DNA of 64,000 nt from NCBI GenBank assembly GCA_003223935.1, contig QHXQ01000051.1, positions 1-64,000 on the forward strand, given 5' to 3'. A program made the translations under genes and the position numbers. Below the pieces are notes generated by a model. It had not been told where the DNA came from and searched no databases. It worked only from the letters and a program-made list of their open reading frames with translations. This document shows, in pieces, positions 44,203 through 52,904 of this stretch. This stretch comes from Acidobacteriota bacterium (lineage in GTDB: Bacteria; Acidobacteriota; Blastocatellia; Pyrinomonadales; Pyrinomonadaceae). Each line of letters begins with the position of its first letter. The first letter of the stretch is position 1.

Positions 44203-45120
44203 ATGAAAATGTTCACCCTATCGAGTCGGTTCTTGATCAGCGCATGCTGCGCGCTATTGCTGTGCGGCGCGACCGCCGCTCTTTCGTGGGATACGACTGC
44301 GCATGCGCAGAACTCGAATGCGCCAGCGAAGCCGAAGCCGAAGAGACTGCCGCCGGGGTCGCACGGCTTCGAGCAGTACGCGGGGCGCGACGCTTCGGAC
44401 AAGTTGGTCACGGGCGGCGCGACGCGCGATATTCTCCCGCCCGATCCATTCGACGCTGCTATGAAAAACGGCAACGGCGCTTATGGGGACGGCGACTACA
44501 AGCAAGCGGTCGGGTCTTTCCAGCAGGCGGTCAAAATCAAGCCCGACAACTTCAAAGCCAACTTCAGCTTAGGCGCAGCTTACGAAGCACTGGGCGATTA
44601 TCAGAAAGCCGCTGAGGCTTATCGCCAAGCGGCCAAACTCCAGCCCAATACAGAGCAAGGCGATTCGCCTAACGACGTGTTGTTCGCCTACTACAATCTT
44701 GGCAACACGCTCGCCAACGCCAACGATCATAAAGCGGCCATTGACGCTTACATGCAGGTCGTCAATCGCGTGCCGAATCTGTCGAAGCCGTATTACAACA
44801 TCGGCCTCTCTTACGCCGCGATGAAAGATCAGCCGAAAGCGATTGAGTCGTTCAAGAAGGCCGTGGCGCTGAATCCTTCGTTCGAGTTGGGCTGGTACAA
44901 TCTGGGTCTGGCCTACAGCAATAACGAACGGTACACGGAAGCCGTCGAGGCGTTCAAAAAGGCCATCGAACTTGAGCCGACGCACGCCGAAGCGCACTAT
45001 AATCTGGGCCTCGCCTATTGGTACACGGACAACCGCGCCGGCCTGCTCGCGGAGCAGAAGGCGCTGCAATCGTCGAAGCCTGAACTGGCGAAAGAGTTGG
45101 CCAAGCTGATGACTCAGTGA
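44203..45120 (+). CDS. Secreted TPR protein
   Basis: Signal peptide MKMFTLSSRFLISACCALLLCGATAALS; tandem TPRs (FELGWYNLGLAYSNNERYTEAVEAFKKAIELEPTHAEAHYNLGLAY). Confidence 0.88.
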   Translation: MKMFTLSSRFLISACCALLLCGATAALSWDTTAHAQNSNAPAKPKPKRLPPGSHGFEQYAGRDASDKLVTGGATRDILPPDPFDAAMKNGNGAYGDGDYKQAVGSFQQAVKIKPDNFKANFSLGAAYEALGDYQKAAEAYRQAAKLQPNTEQGDSPNDVLFAYYNLGNTLANANDHKAAIDAYMQVVNRVPNLSKPYYNIGLSYAAMKDQPKAIESFKKAVALNPSFELGWYNLGLAYSNNERYTEAVEAFKKAIELEPTHAEAHYNLGLAYWYTDNRAGLLAEQKALQSSKPELAKELAKLMTQ

Positions 45121-45160
45121 AGCGGCCCGCTTTCGATTCGAGTTAAAACTATTGGCAGAC

Positions 45161-45205
45161 GGCGCACATTACAGAGAGCCACTTGCGCTCTCTGTAATGT
45201 GCGCC
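45161..45205. terminator. Perfect 19-bp hairpin between TPR genes
   Basis: ggcgcacattacagagagc / gctctctgtaatgtgcgcc, 7-nt loop; weak downstream T-tract (cactttttaag). Confidence 0.65.
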
Positions 45206-45240
45206 GCAACACTTTTTAAGTTAACGGGGGAGCAGCAGCG

Positions 45241-46263
45241 ATGAGATGGAACGTGCGGCCTTGGGGCCGTTTACTCTTTAGTGTGTGCCTTGCCCTCGCG
45301 GTCGGCGCGGGTGTGACGGCGCAGGAGCAACCGAAGGACCAGCCGAAGGCATCGGACGCAGAGTTTAAAGACGCACGCAAGGTTGAGGCTGCGGCGGATG
45401 CGCAAGGTCGGCTGCAAGCCGCCGGCGCGTTCCTCAAAAAATATCCGAAGAGCGAACTGCGCCCTCAGCTCGCGCAACTGGTGGTCGCCAAAATCGGTGA
45501 CGTGACCGATCCGGCGCAGAGACTCACGCTCGCCGAAAACTTCCGCACCCTCTTCAACGAACCCGCCGAAGCCGACCTCATCAACCCAACCTTGCTGAGC
45601 GCCTATCTGAAAACGAACCACACGGATGAGGCCTTCGCGTTGGCGGCCAAAGTGGCCGATTCGCTGCCGAACCCCGTACCGCTCCTGACTGACTTGTCCT
45701 TTGCGGGCTACGCGCAGGCGCAGCAGCAGATCGTCAAGTATTTGTCGCAATCCATTCAATATGCCGGGCGCGCGATTGAGTTGCTTGAGTCAGACAAGAA
45801 GCCCGCGAATCTGGACGCCGCGACATGGAGCGATTACAAGACCAAGCTGCTACCATCGCTCTATCAAGTGCAAGGCTTCCTGCTGTTCGCTGGCGGCGAC
45901 GCGGCCACGGCCAAGACCAAACTGACTAAAGCCGTCGCGCTCAACCCTGCGGATGCGATGAACTACGCTTTGCTCGGTAACATCAGGAACGACGAGTATC
46001 AGAGCTTAGCCACGCAGTACAAGGCAGCCACCGGCGCAACGCAGACCGATCTGCTCAAACAAGCTGAGGCGGTGCTCGATCAGGTCATAGACGACTATGC
46101 CCACGCGGTTGCGCTCGCCGCAGGCAACCCGCGCTATCAAGGGATGCACGATCAACTCATGCAAGATTTGGAGGCGTACTACAAGTACCGGCATAAAGGC
46201 TCAACCGACGGCTTGCAGGCGCTCATTGACAAGTACAAGCAACCGGCCAGCGTGAAGCCATAA
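45241..46263 (+). CDS. Secreted TPR-like helical protein
   Basis: SD ggggga; signal peptide LLFSVCLALAVGAGVTAQEQ; helical repeat composition. Confidence 0.7.
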   Translation: MRWNVRPWGRLLFSVCLALAVGAGVTAQEQPKDQPKASDAEFKDARKVEAAADAQGRLQAAGAFLKKYPKSELRPQLAQLVVAKIGDVTDPAQRLTLAENFRTLFNEPAEADLINPTLLSAYLKTNHTDEAFALAAKVADSLPNPVPLLTDLSFAGYAQAQQQIVKYLSQSIQYAGRAIELLESDKKPANLDAATWSDYKTKLLPSLYQVQGFLLFAGGDAATAKTKLTKAVALNPADAMNYALLGNIRNDEYQSLATQYKAATGATQTDLLKQAEAVLDQVIDDYAHAVALAAGNPRYQGMHDQLMQDLEAYYKYRHKGSTDGLQALIDKYKQPASVKP

Positions 46264-46339
46264 GCATGAAACACAAAACGAAGCGGCGCGGTGTTTACGA
46301 TACACCGCGCCACTCGTCGTCTTCGCGTGTTGCTTCGAT

Positions 46340-46729
46340 CTACTTGTTCTCTGATTGGCCTGACTCGCTCTGACCGTCTGTCTGGCCACCGGCTCGGCCG
46401 CCACCCTCCTTCTCTTTGGCCGGCTCGATCCCCGCCTGCTTTTCGAGCGGCGGCAGCACCGCCGCCGTCACGCCGCTCACTAGGCCCGCGACTGCGCCGG
46501 CCAAGACCTTGCGCACCACGCCCACCTTCTTCTTCCCGCCGCCCTTCTGCGCCGCCTGCTTACCGCCCTTCTTGCTGCTCGACGCTTTACTTGCACCACC
46601 TTTCTTGCCGACAGCCTTCTTGCCGCCTTTTCCGGCCGCGCCCTTCTTGCCGGCAGCTTTCTTCGTCGCCTTCTTGCCGCCGCCCTTCTTCCCCGCCGAT
46701 GCTTTCTTGCTCCCCTTCTTTGCTGGCAT
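46340..46729 (-). CDS. Histone H1-like Lys/Ala/Gly-rich protein with hydrophobic C-terminal segment
   Basis: MPAKKGSKKASAGKKGGGKKATKKAAGKK...VGVVRKVLAGAVAGLVSGVTAAVLPP; SD aaggagaagg. Confidence 0.75.
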   Translation of the reverse strand: MPAKKGSKKASAGKKGGGKKATKKAAGKKGAAGKGGKKAVGKKGGASKASSSKKGGKQAAQKGGGKKKVGVVRKVLAGAVAGLVSGVTAAVLPPLEKQAGIEPAKEKEGGGRAGGQTDGQSESGQSENK

Positions 46730-47002
46730 GTTCCACCTTCTCCTTAAAGTTTATGAGCCTGTTGCTTATGCAACCTAATAAACCAACTTGCGTCAACACG
46801 CAAGAGAAACTTTCGCCCGCGCGCGCGCGCGGCAAATCGCACTAAACATAATGACCAACCGAGCGCAGTTCGGCACATGTAGCCGCGCGCGGTCTAGCCT
46901 GTTAAAATCGGCCCGCACCTAGAAGCCGAAGCCTGACACGATCCAGCCGGCGAAATTCATCGCCCGGAAATCGTGCGAGGGCAAAGGGAACACGGCGGCA
47001 TC

Positions 47003-47173
47003 ATGCAACGCAGGCAGATCACACGCGCAGACGGTCGTTACTTGATCTTCTACACGTTCGACGAAGACGCACCGTCAGCAGCAACGCAGACGAACGACAC
47101 GCCGGCACAAGCCGACGAACACAGACGCGAACCCGAACCGCACCCCGTCGCGGAAGAGGAGCACCGTGTCTGA
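47003..47173 (+). CDS. Small uncharacterised ORF upstream of and overlapping galT
   Basis: MQRRQITRADGRYLIFYTFDEDAP...EEEHRV; stop overlaps galT GTG start. Confidence 0.45.
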   Translation: MQRRQITRADGRYLIFYTFDEDAPSAATQTNDTPAQADEHRREPEPHPVAEEEHRV

Positions 47174-48179
47174 ATTGCGTTGGCATCCGTTGCTGGGCGA
47201 GTGGGTCGCGACGGCCACGCACCGGCAGGAGCGCACCTTCTTGCCGCCGCCCCATCATTGTCCGCTCGATCCGACCAAGCCCGGCGGCTTCCCGACCGAA
47301 ATCCCTGAGCCGACTTACGACATCGTCGTCTTTGAGAATCGCTTTCCGAGTTTGAAACCAGACCCACCAGAGCCAGTCGTCCACGGCTCGGAGCTTTATC
47401 CTGTGCGACCGGCGCAGGGCGAGTGCGAAGTGATCGTCTATACGCCGAACCACAGTTCGTCATTGGCGGCCGAGCCGGTCGCACAGGTTTACAAACTCGT
47501 GCAGGTCTGGACCGATCGCTTCGCCGAGCTTGGCGCGCGCCCATACATTGATTACGTCTTCATCTTCGAGAACAAAGGCGAGGCCATCGGCGTCACGCTC
47601 CATCACCCGCACGGACAGATTTACGGCTACCCGTTCATCCCGCCGCGCATCACGCGCGAACTCGAACAATCGCGCGCGCACAAAGAGCAGACCGGCTGCT
47701 GCCTTATCTGTGACATCAGCAACGAAGAACGACGCGACGGGCGGCGCATCGTCGCCACCAACGAATCGTTTGTCGCTTACCTTCCGTTCTTCGCGCGCTA
47801 TCCTTACGAAGTCCACATCAGCGCCATGCGCCACTTGCAAGCGTTGACCGACATGAGCGCAGACGAGCAACGCGCGCTCGCCGCGATCATTAAGCAAGTC
47901 ATCGCCGCTTATGATCGGCTGTTCGATCTCTCGTTCCCTTACATGATGGTCTTGCATCAACGACCGACCGACGGGCGCAAGTACGACTACTATCATTTTC
48001 ACATCGAGTTCTATCCGCCGTTGCGCACGAAGACCAAGCTCAAATACTTGGCGGGCAGCGAGACCGGCGCAGGCATGTTCATCAACGACACGCTCGCCGA
48101 AGAGAAAGCGGCCGAGTTGCGCGCGCACGTCCAGCCCGTCGGGTGGCAGATGGAGCAGGGAGGCGCGAGCGTTGATTGA
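47166..48179 (+). CDS. galT: Galactose-1-phosphate uridylyltransferase
   Basis: HPLLGEWVATATHRQERTFLPP, FENRFPSL, HHPHGQIYGYPFIPP, YDYYHFHIEFYPPLR. Confidence 0.93.
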   Translation: MSELRWHPLLGEWVATATHRQERTFLPPPHHCPLDPTKPGGFPTEIPEPTYDIVVFENRFPSLKPDPPEPVVHGSELYPVRPAQGECEVIVYTPNHSSSLAAEPVAQVYKLVQVWTDRFAELGARPYIDYVFIFENKGEAIGVTLHHPHGQIYGYPFIPPRITRELEQSRAHKEQTGCCLICDISNEERRDGRRIVATNESFVAYLPFFARYPYEVHISAMRHLQALTDMSADEQRALAAIIKQVIAAYDRLFDLSFPYMMVLHQRPTDGRKYDYYHFHIEFYPPLRTKTKLKYLAGSETGAGMFINDTLAEEKAAELRAHVQPVGWQMEQGGASVD

Positions 48180-49341
48180 TCGCGAGCATCTGCGGCGCAC
48201 TTTCCAAGAGATCTATCACACCCAACCGCGCCTGTTTCGCGCCCCCGGTCGCGTCAACTTGATCGGTGAGCACACGGACTACAACGACGGGTTCGTCTTG
48301 CCGATGGCGCTTGAACGCGAGACGTTCGTCGCGGGCGCGGCACGTGCGGATCGCCGTGTGCGCATCCACGCGCTTGACCTAGACGAGCAAGCGGAGTTTG
48401 ATCTCGACCGACCGGGGCCGAAGCGGCGCGGCATCTGGCTCGATTACATTGAAGGCGTCGCGCAAGGATTGCTCAGGCGCGGTGTCCCACTTGGCGGCGC
48501 AGACCTCGCGATCATGTCAGACGTGCCGGTCGGCGCAGGGCTGTCTTCATCGGCCGCGCTTGAAGTCTCTGCGGGGCTGGCGCTCGCGAGCCTGTCGGGC
48601 CGCGCAGTTGAGCGCGTGCAGCTTGCGCTCGCGGGGCAGGAGGCAGAGCACGCTTATGTCGGCGCAAACGTCGGCATCATGGATCAGTTCATCGCCGCGC
48701 TCGGTCGCGCCGGCCACGCGCTCCTGATAGACTGTCGCGCGCTCACGACGACGCCCATTCCCGTTGACACCGCGCGCACGCTCGTCGTTATCTGCGACAC
48801 ACGGGTCAAGCACGAATTGGCCGCATCGGAGTACAATGAGCGCCGCGCCGAGTGTGAGCAGGGCGTAGAGATTCTGCGACGTGAAGCTTTACCGGACATT
48901 CGCGCTCTGCGCGACGTGACGGTCGAAGAGTTTGAGCGTCATGAACATTTGTTACCTGAACCCGTGCGCCGACGCTGCCGTCACGTCGTGACGGAGAACG
49001 CGCGCACGCTCGCGGCGGCCCGTGCGCTTGAGGCCGACCGGCTCGCAGAGATGGGCCGCTTGATGTATGAGAGCCACGAGTCTCTGCGCCGCGATTACGA
49101 AGTCAGTTGCCGCGAGTTGGACGCGCTCGTTGAGATCGCTTCATCGCTTAACGACATCACGCTCGGCGCGCGTATGACCGGCGGCGGCTTCGGCGGCTGC
49201 ACGGTCAACCTCGTGCGCCGCGCTGCGCTCGCAGAGTTCAAAGCGGTCGTCATGCGCGAGTACGCGCGCCGTATCGGGCACGAACCAATCATCTACAGCT
49301 CTGAGGCCGGCACCGGCGCGCAAGAGATCGAACGCGATTGA
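48172..49341 (+). CDS. galK: Galactokinase
   Basis: APGRVNLIGEHTDYNDGFVLPMAL, PVGAGLSSSAALEVS, ARMTGGGFGGCTVNLV; TTG start overlapping galT. Confidence 0.94.
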   Translation: MIDREHLRRTFQEIYHTQPRLFRAPGRVNLIGEHTDYNDGFVLPMALERETFVAGAARADRRVRIHALDLDEQAEFDLDRPGPKRRGIWLDYIEGVAQGLLRRGVPLGGADLAIMSDVPVGAGLSSSAALEVSAGLALASLSGRAVERVQLALAGQEAEHAYVGANVGIMDQFIAALGRAGHALLIDCRALTTTPIPVDTARTLVVICDTRVKHELAASEYNERRAECEQGVEILRREALPDIRALRDVTVEEFERHEHLLPEPVRRRCRHVVTENARTLAAARALEADRLAEMGRLMYESHESLRRDYEVSCRELDALVEIASSLNDITLGARMTGGGFGGCTVNLVRRAALAEFKAVVMREYARRIGHEPIIYSSEAGTGAQEIERD

Positions 49342-49388
49342 CGACCAGAATCCGCTCGTCCTAGAAACCAACCAACGAGGATCACTCT

Positions 49389-50966
49389 ATGCGATTCGTT
49401 TCCCCCGCTCGCAGCTTGCGCCGCGTGTGCGCGCTGCTTCAGTGTGTCTGCTTGTGTTTCAGCTTCGCGGCCTCGCTTGCGGCGCGCGCGCGCGCGCAGC
49501 AAGCGCGGACGAATGTGAAGAGCGGGCAGCGCGTGCCCCGCATCGTGATTCGCAACGCGACGATTGTTGACGGCAACGGCACGCCCGCTTCGGGGCCGAA
49601 AGACATAGTGATCGAGGGCAACCGGATCGCAGACGTTGTGCCGCTCGATCCGGTCGCGTTGAAGTCGGGGACGGCGAAACGGCCGGCGGGCGACGTGGAG
49701 ATTGACGCGACGGACAAGTACGTGCTGCCCGGACTCATTAACGCACATGCGCACGTGCAGAACGAGCGCGGCGGCGTAGCTCAGCCGCTCGAATACGAGT
49801 TGAAGTTGTGGCTTGCTTGCGGCATCACGACCGTGCGCGATCTGGCGAGCGACACGAAGATCACTCTGAAGTTGCGCGAGGACAGCAACGCGGGCACGAC
49901 GCCAGCACCGCGCGTGCTGATCTATCCGAACTTTAATCAAAATCCTAACCCGCACAACGCCGAAGAAGCGCGTGCGCGCGTCCGCGCGATCAAAGCTATG
50001 GGTGCGGACGGCATCAAGTTCTTTGACGTGGATCGCGATGTGATGGAGGCGATGGAACAAGAGGCGCACGTTCAGCGTCTGCCGACCGCACACCACGCGG
50101 CCATCGCCGAGACGAATGCTTGGGACGACGCGCGCTTCGGCACGACCTCAATCGAGCATTGGTACGGTATCCCCGACGCAGCGCTTGCGGACGGCGTACA
50201 GAATTTCCCATCTAGCTACAATGTCAGCAACGAAGTGGATCGTTTTCGTTACGCCGGCCGTTTGTGGCGCGAGGCGAATTGGGACAAGTTAATGAAAGTG
50301 CTCGATGCGATGGTCGAAGCGCACGTCGCTTGGGACCCGACGCTCGACATCTACGAGGCGAGTCGCGACCTGCAACGCGCGCAGACGCAGCCTTGGTTCG
50401 CAGACTATCTGCACCCGACGCTCGAAGCCTACTTCCGCCCCAACCCCGCGAATCACGGCTCATACTTCATTGGTTGGACTTCGACCGATGAAACGTTTTG
50501 GAAAGAGAACTATCGCATCTGGATGGCGGCCCTGCGCGAGTTCGACCGGCGCGGCGGCCTGATCGGTTGCGGCGAAGACGCGGGCTTCATCTATCAGATG
50601 TACGGCTTCGGTCTTATTCGCGAGATGGAGTTACACGAAGAGGCGGGCTTTCATCCGTTGAAGGTCATACAGCAATGCACCGGCAACAACGCGAAAATCT
50701 TGGGCATGGATGATCGCGTGGGGCGCGTGCGGCCCGGCTATCTCGCTGATCTGATCATCGTCAACGGCAACCCGCTTGAGAATCTCAAGGTGCTATATCC
50801 GACGGGCGTTGATGTGATCAAAGACGGGCGGACCATCCACACCGGCGGCGTCGAGTGGACGATCAAGGACGGCATCCCCTATCACGCGCCGACGCTCTTC
50901 GCCGAAGTCAAAGAGCTTGTCGCCAAGGCGCGAGCCGAGCAGAAAATTACACGGCCGCCGCGTTAA
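49389..50966 (+). CDS. Secreted amidohydrolase
   Basis: NATIVDGNG, YVLPGLINAHAHVQNERGG, GITTVRDL, GCGEDAGFIYQMYG. Confidence 0.88.
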   Translation: MRFVSPARSLRRVCALLQCVCLCFSFAASLAARARAQQARTNVKSGQRVPRIVIRNATIVDGNGTPASGPKDIVIEGNRIADVVPLDPVALKSGTAKRPAGDVEIDATDKYVLPGLINAHAHVQNERGGVAQPLEYELKLWLACGITTVRDLASDTKITLKLREDSNAGTTPAPRVLIYPNFNQNPNPHNAEEARARVRAIKAMGADGIKFFDVDRDVMEAMEQEAHVQRLPTAHHAAIAETNAWDDARFGTTSIEHWYGIPDAALADGVQNFPSSYNVSNEVDRFRYAGRLWREANWDKLMKVLDAMVEAHVAWDPTLDIYEASRDLQRAQTQPWFADYLHPTLEAYFRPNPANHGSYFIGWTSTDETFWKENYRIWMAALREFDRRGGLIGCGEDAGFIYQMYGFGLIREMELHEEAGFHPLKVIQQCTGNNAKILGMDDRVGRVRPGYLADLIIVNGNPLENLKVLYPTGVDVIKDGRTIHTGGVEWTIKDGIPYHAPTLFAEVKELVAKARAEQKITRPPR

Positions 50967-51046
50967 AGCGCGCGGCAGACACGAGCAGCACAAACACCGC
51001 CGCGCCGTTAGACAGAGGGGCGCGCCAACGTCTATATTTGTAGCCG

Positions 51047-51379
51047 ATGAGTGAACGAGACGACATTTTCGACGAACTGATCGGCGCAGACACGGACGAC
51101 ACAGACGAGTTCGAGGACGAGCCGGAAGAAGACGACGATGCGGAGACGCTCGCGTTGCGCACGGTCGTGCTGAGGAAGCGCGAGATGATTGCGCTGCTCG
51201 GGCTGAAACACACGACGCGCGGCAGCATGATCGTGCACGTTGACCCGCGCCAAACGCTGCCGGTCGCCAAGACTTACGAAGACATGGACGAAGCCGCGCA
51301 CTGGTTTCGCCGCAGCCTTGCGACCAGCCTCGATAACGGCTGGCGCATCGTCTATGACGGCGCGCCGCTCGTCGGCTGA
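51047..51379 (+). CDS. Small acidic uncharacterised protein
   Basis: ORF with Asp/Glu-rich N-terminus (DELIGADTDDTDEFEDEPEEDDD) and basic/hydrophobic C-terminal domain. Confidence 0.6.
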   Translation: MSERDDIFDELIGADTDDTDEFEDEPEEDDDAETLALRTVVLRKREMIALLGLKHTTRGSMIVHVDPRQTLPVAKTYEDMDEAAHWFRRSLATSLDNGWRIVYDGAPLVG

Positions 51380-51823
51380 ATCGGTCACAGATAGCTCGAA
51401 CAAGGGGAGGGTTGAGACGTGCTTTAGTCCCAACCCTTTTTATTTACAGCGGCGGAAGAGTGGGACTCCCTTTGGGCAAGGGATTACCAAAGCGCAATAG
51501 CTCAGGTCATTTGAGACGGGCGAAACTCCCCGCATGTCGGTAGATTCCCCGACACGCCGCATAGCGAACTCCCGATAGACAGAAGCGCCGCCCCACCCTA
51601 AGATAAAACTAGGGGTATTCTTCCCCCTTCCCGACATTGCTCGCAAGCGCCAACTATAAGCCACCTTCCGGCTCGAATTTGCGCTGATTCGCGTTCGTCC
51701 CGTCATCGCACAGGCGACGTGTCAGCGCCGCTTTAGGCAGCGGTTGGACGCGGTGGCTAAAAAGAATGCCCGCGTATGACAGGCGTGCTTATCATCCGGC
51801 GCGCTTAAATTGTCTGATACTTT

Positions 51824-52840
51824 ATGCTGGTGTCGGCCTCTCTTATCCAGACCTCGCTGCTCCTCACGGGGCTGCTCTGCGTGTGTGTGCTACTTGTCGC
51901 GTTGCGTCGGGCACGGCAATTGCGCTATGCGCAGGGCGAGTTGGAGGCGCGCGTCGCCGAACGCACGGCCGACCTTTCCACCGCCAACCAATTTCTCAAA
52001 CTGTTACTCGACGAACGCGAGCGGATGATGGCTGAGGTGCGCGAGAGCGAGGCGCGCTTTCGCACGATGGCGGATACGGCCCCGGTCATGATCTGGGCGG
52101 CCGATACGGAAGGCCGGCGCACCTATTTCAATCGCGTGTGGTTGCAATTCACAGGACGTGCCGTGCACGAAGAACTAGACCATGGCTGGACGGTGGGCGT
52201 GCATCCAGACGACCTGCGCACGGGCCTCGTCCGGCCGCAACCGACGTCTGAACCGCAAGAGTTCATCCGCGAATATCGGCTGCGGCGGGCCGACGGTGCA
52301 TATCGTTGGGTGCTTGAACACGGTGCGGCGCGCTTCCACACGGACGGCCGTTTCGCCGGCCGCATCGGCTCGGCTATGGACATCACCGAACACAAACTCT
52401 TCGAGGACGAGATCAAACGGCTGAACGAAAATCTTGAGCGGCGCGTCGGCGAGCGCACCGCCCAACTCGAAGCCGCCAACAAAGAACTCGAAGCCTTTTC
52501 ATATTCGGTCTCGCATGACCTGCGCACGCCGCTACGCGCCATTAACGGCTTCTCGCGCATCCTGCTCGAAGATTACGCCGGGCAGTTGGACGAAGAAGGC
52601 CGGCGCGTACTCGATGTGGTTTGCACGAGCGCGCACGAGATGGCGCAGTTGATCGACGATCTGTTGGCCTTCTCGCGCTTCAGTCGGCAGCCGCTCGCGC
52701 GAAAGGAGTTTGACATGACCGCGCTCATCCGTGAGGTGTGCGCGCAGATTCATGCGCCGGCCAGTTGCCCCAAGTGCCAGTGGTGCATCAAACAGTTGCC
52801 CGGTGCGTGCGGCGACCGAAGGGTGGCGGCTGAAGCTTGA
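51824..52840 (+). CDS. PAS sensor histidine kinase, truncated after HisKA (no HATPase_c)
   Basis: N-terminal TM, PAS/PAC, FSYSVSHDLRTPLRAINGFSRILLEDYAG H-box; stops after KQLPGACGDRRVAAEA. Confidence 0.8.
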   Translation: MLVSASLIQTSLLLTGLLCVCVLLVALRRARQLRYAQGELEARVAERTADLSTANQFLKLLLDERERMMAEVRESEARFRTMADTAPVMIWAADTEGRRTYFNRVWLQFTGRAVHEELDHGWTVGVHPDDLRTGLVRPQPTSEPQEFIREYRLRRADGAYRWVLEHGAARFHTDGRFAGRIGSAMDITEHKLFEDEIKRLNENLERRVGERTAQLEAANKELEAFSYSVSHDLRTPLRAINGFSRILLEDYAGQLDEEGRRVLDVVCTSAHEMAQLIDDLLAFSRFSRQPLARKEFDMTALIREVCAQIHAPASCPKCQWCIKQLPGACGDRRVAAEA

Positions 52841-52904
52841 GCAAGCGAGGCAAGGAAGTAAGTATCAAGAGGTTTCATCGCTGACAGATGACCCACAAGA
52901 CATC

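Noticed and set aside
40850-46850. Other overlapping Arg/Ser-rich ORFs in alternative frames (e.g. 41777-42277, 42854-43300, 46291-46845)
   Set aside because: Shadow frames of GC-rich genes with no conserved motifs
51440-51706. 88-aa minus-strand ORF as a real gene
   Set aside because: No SD, mixed composition, no domain; kept only as an unexplained intergenic block
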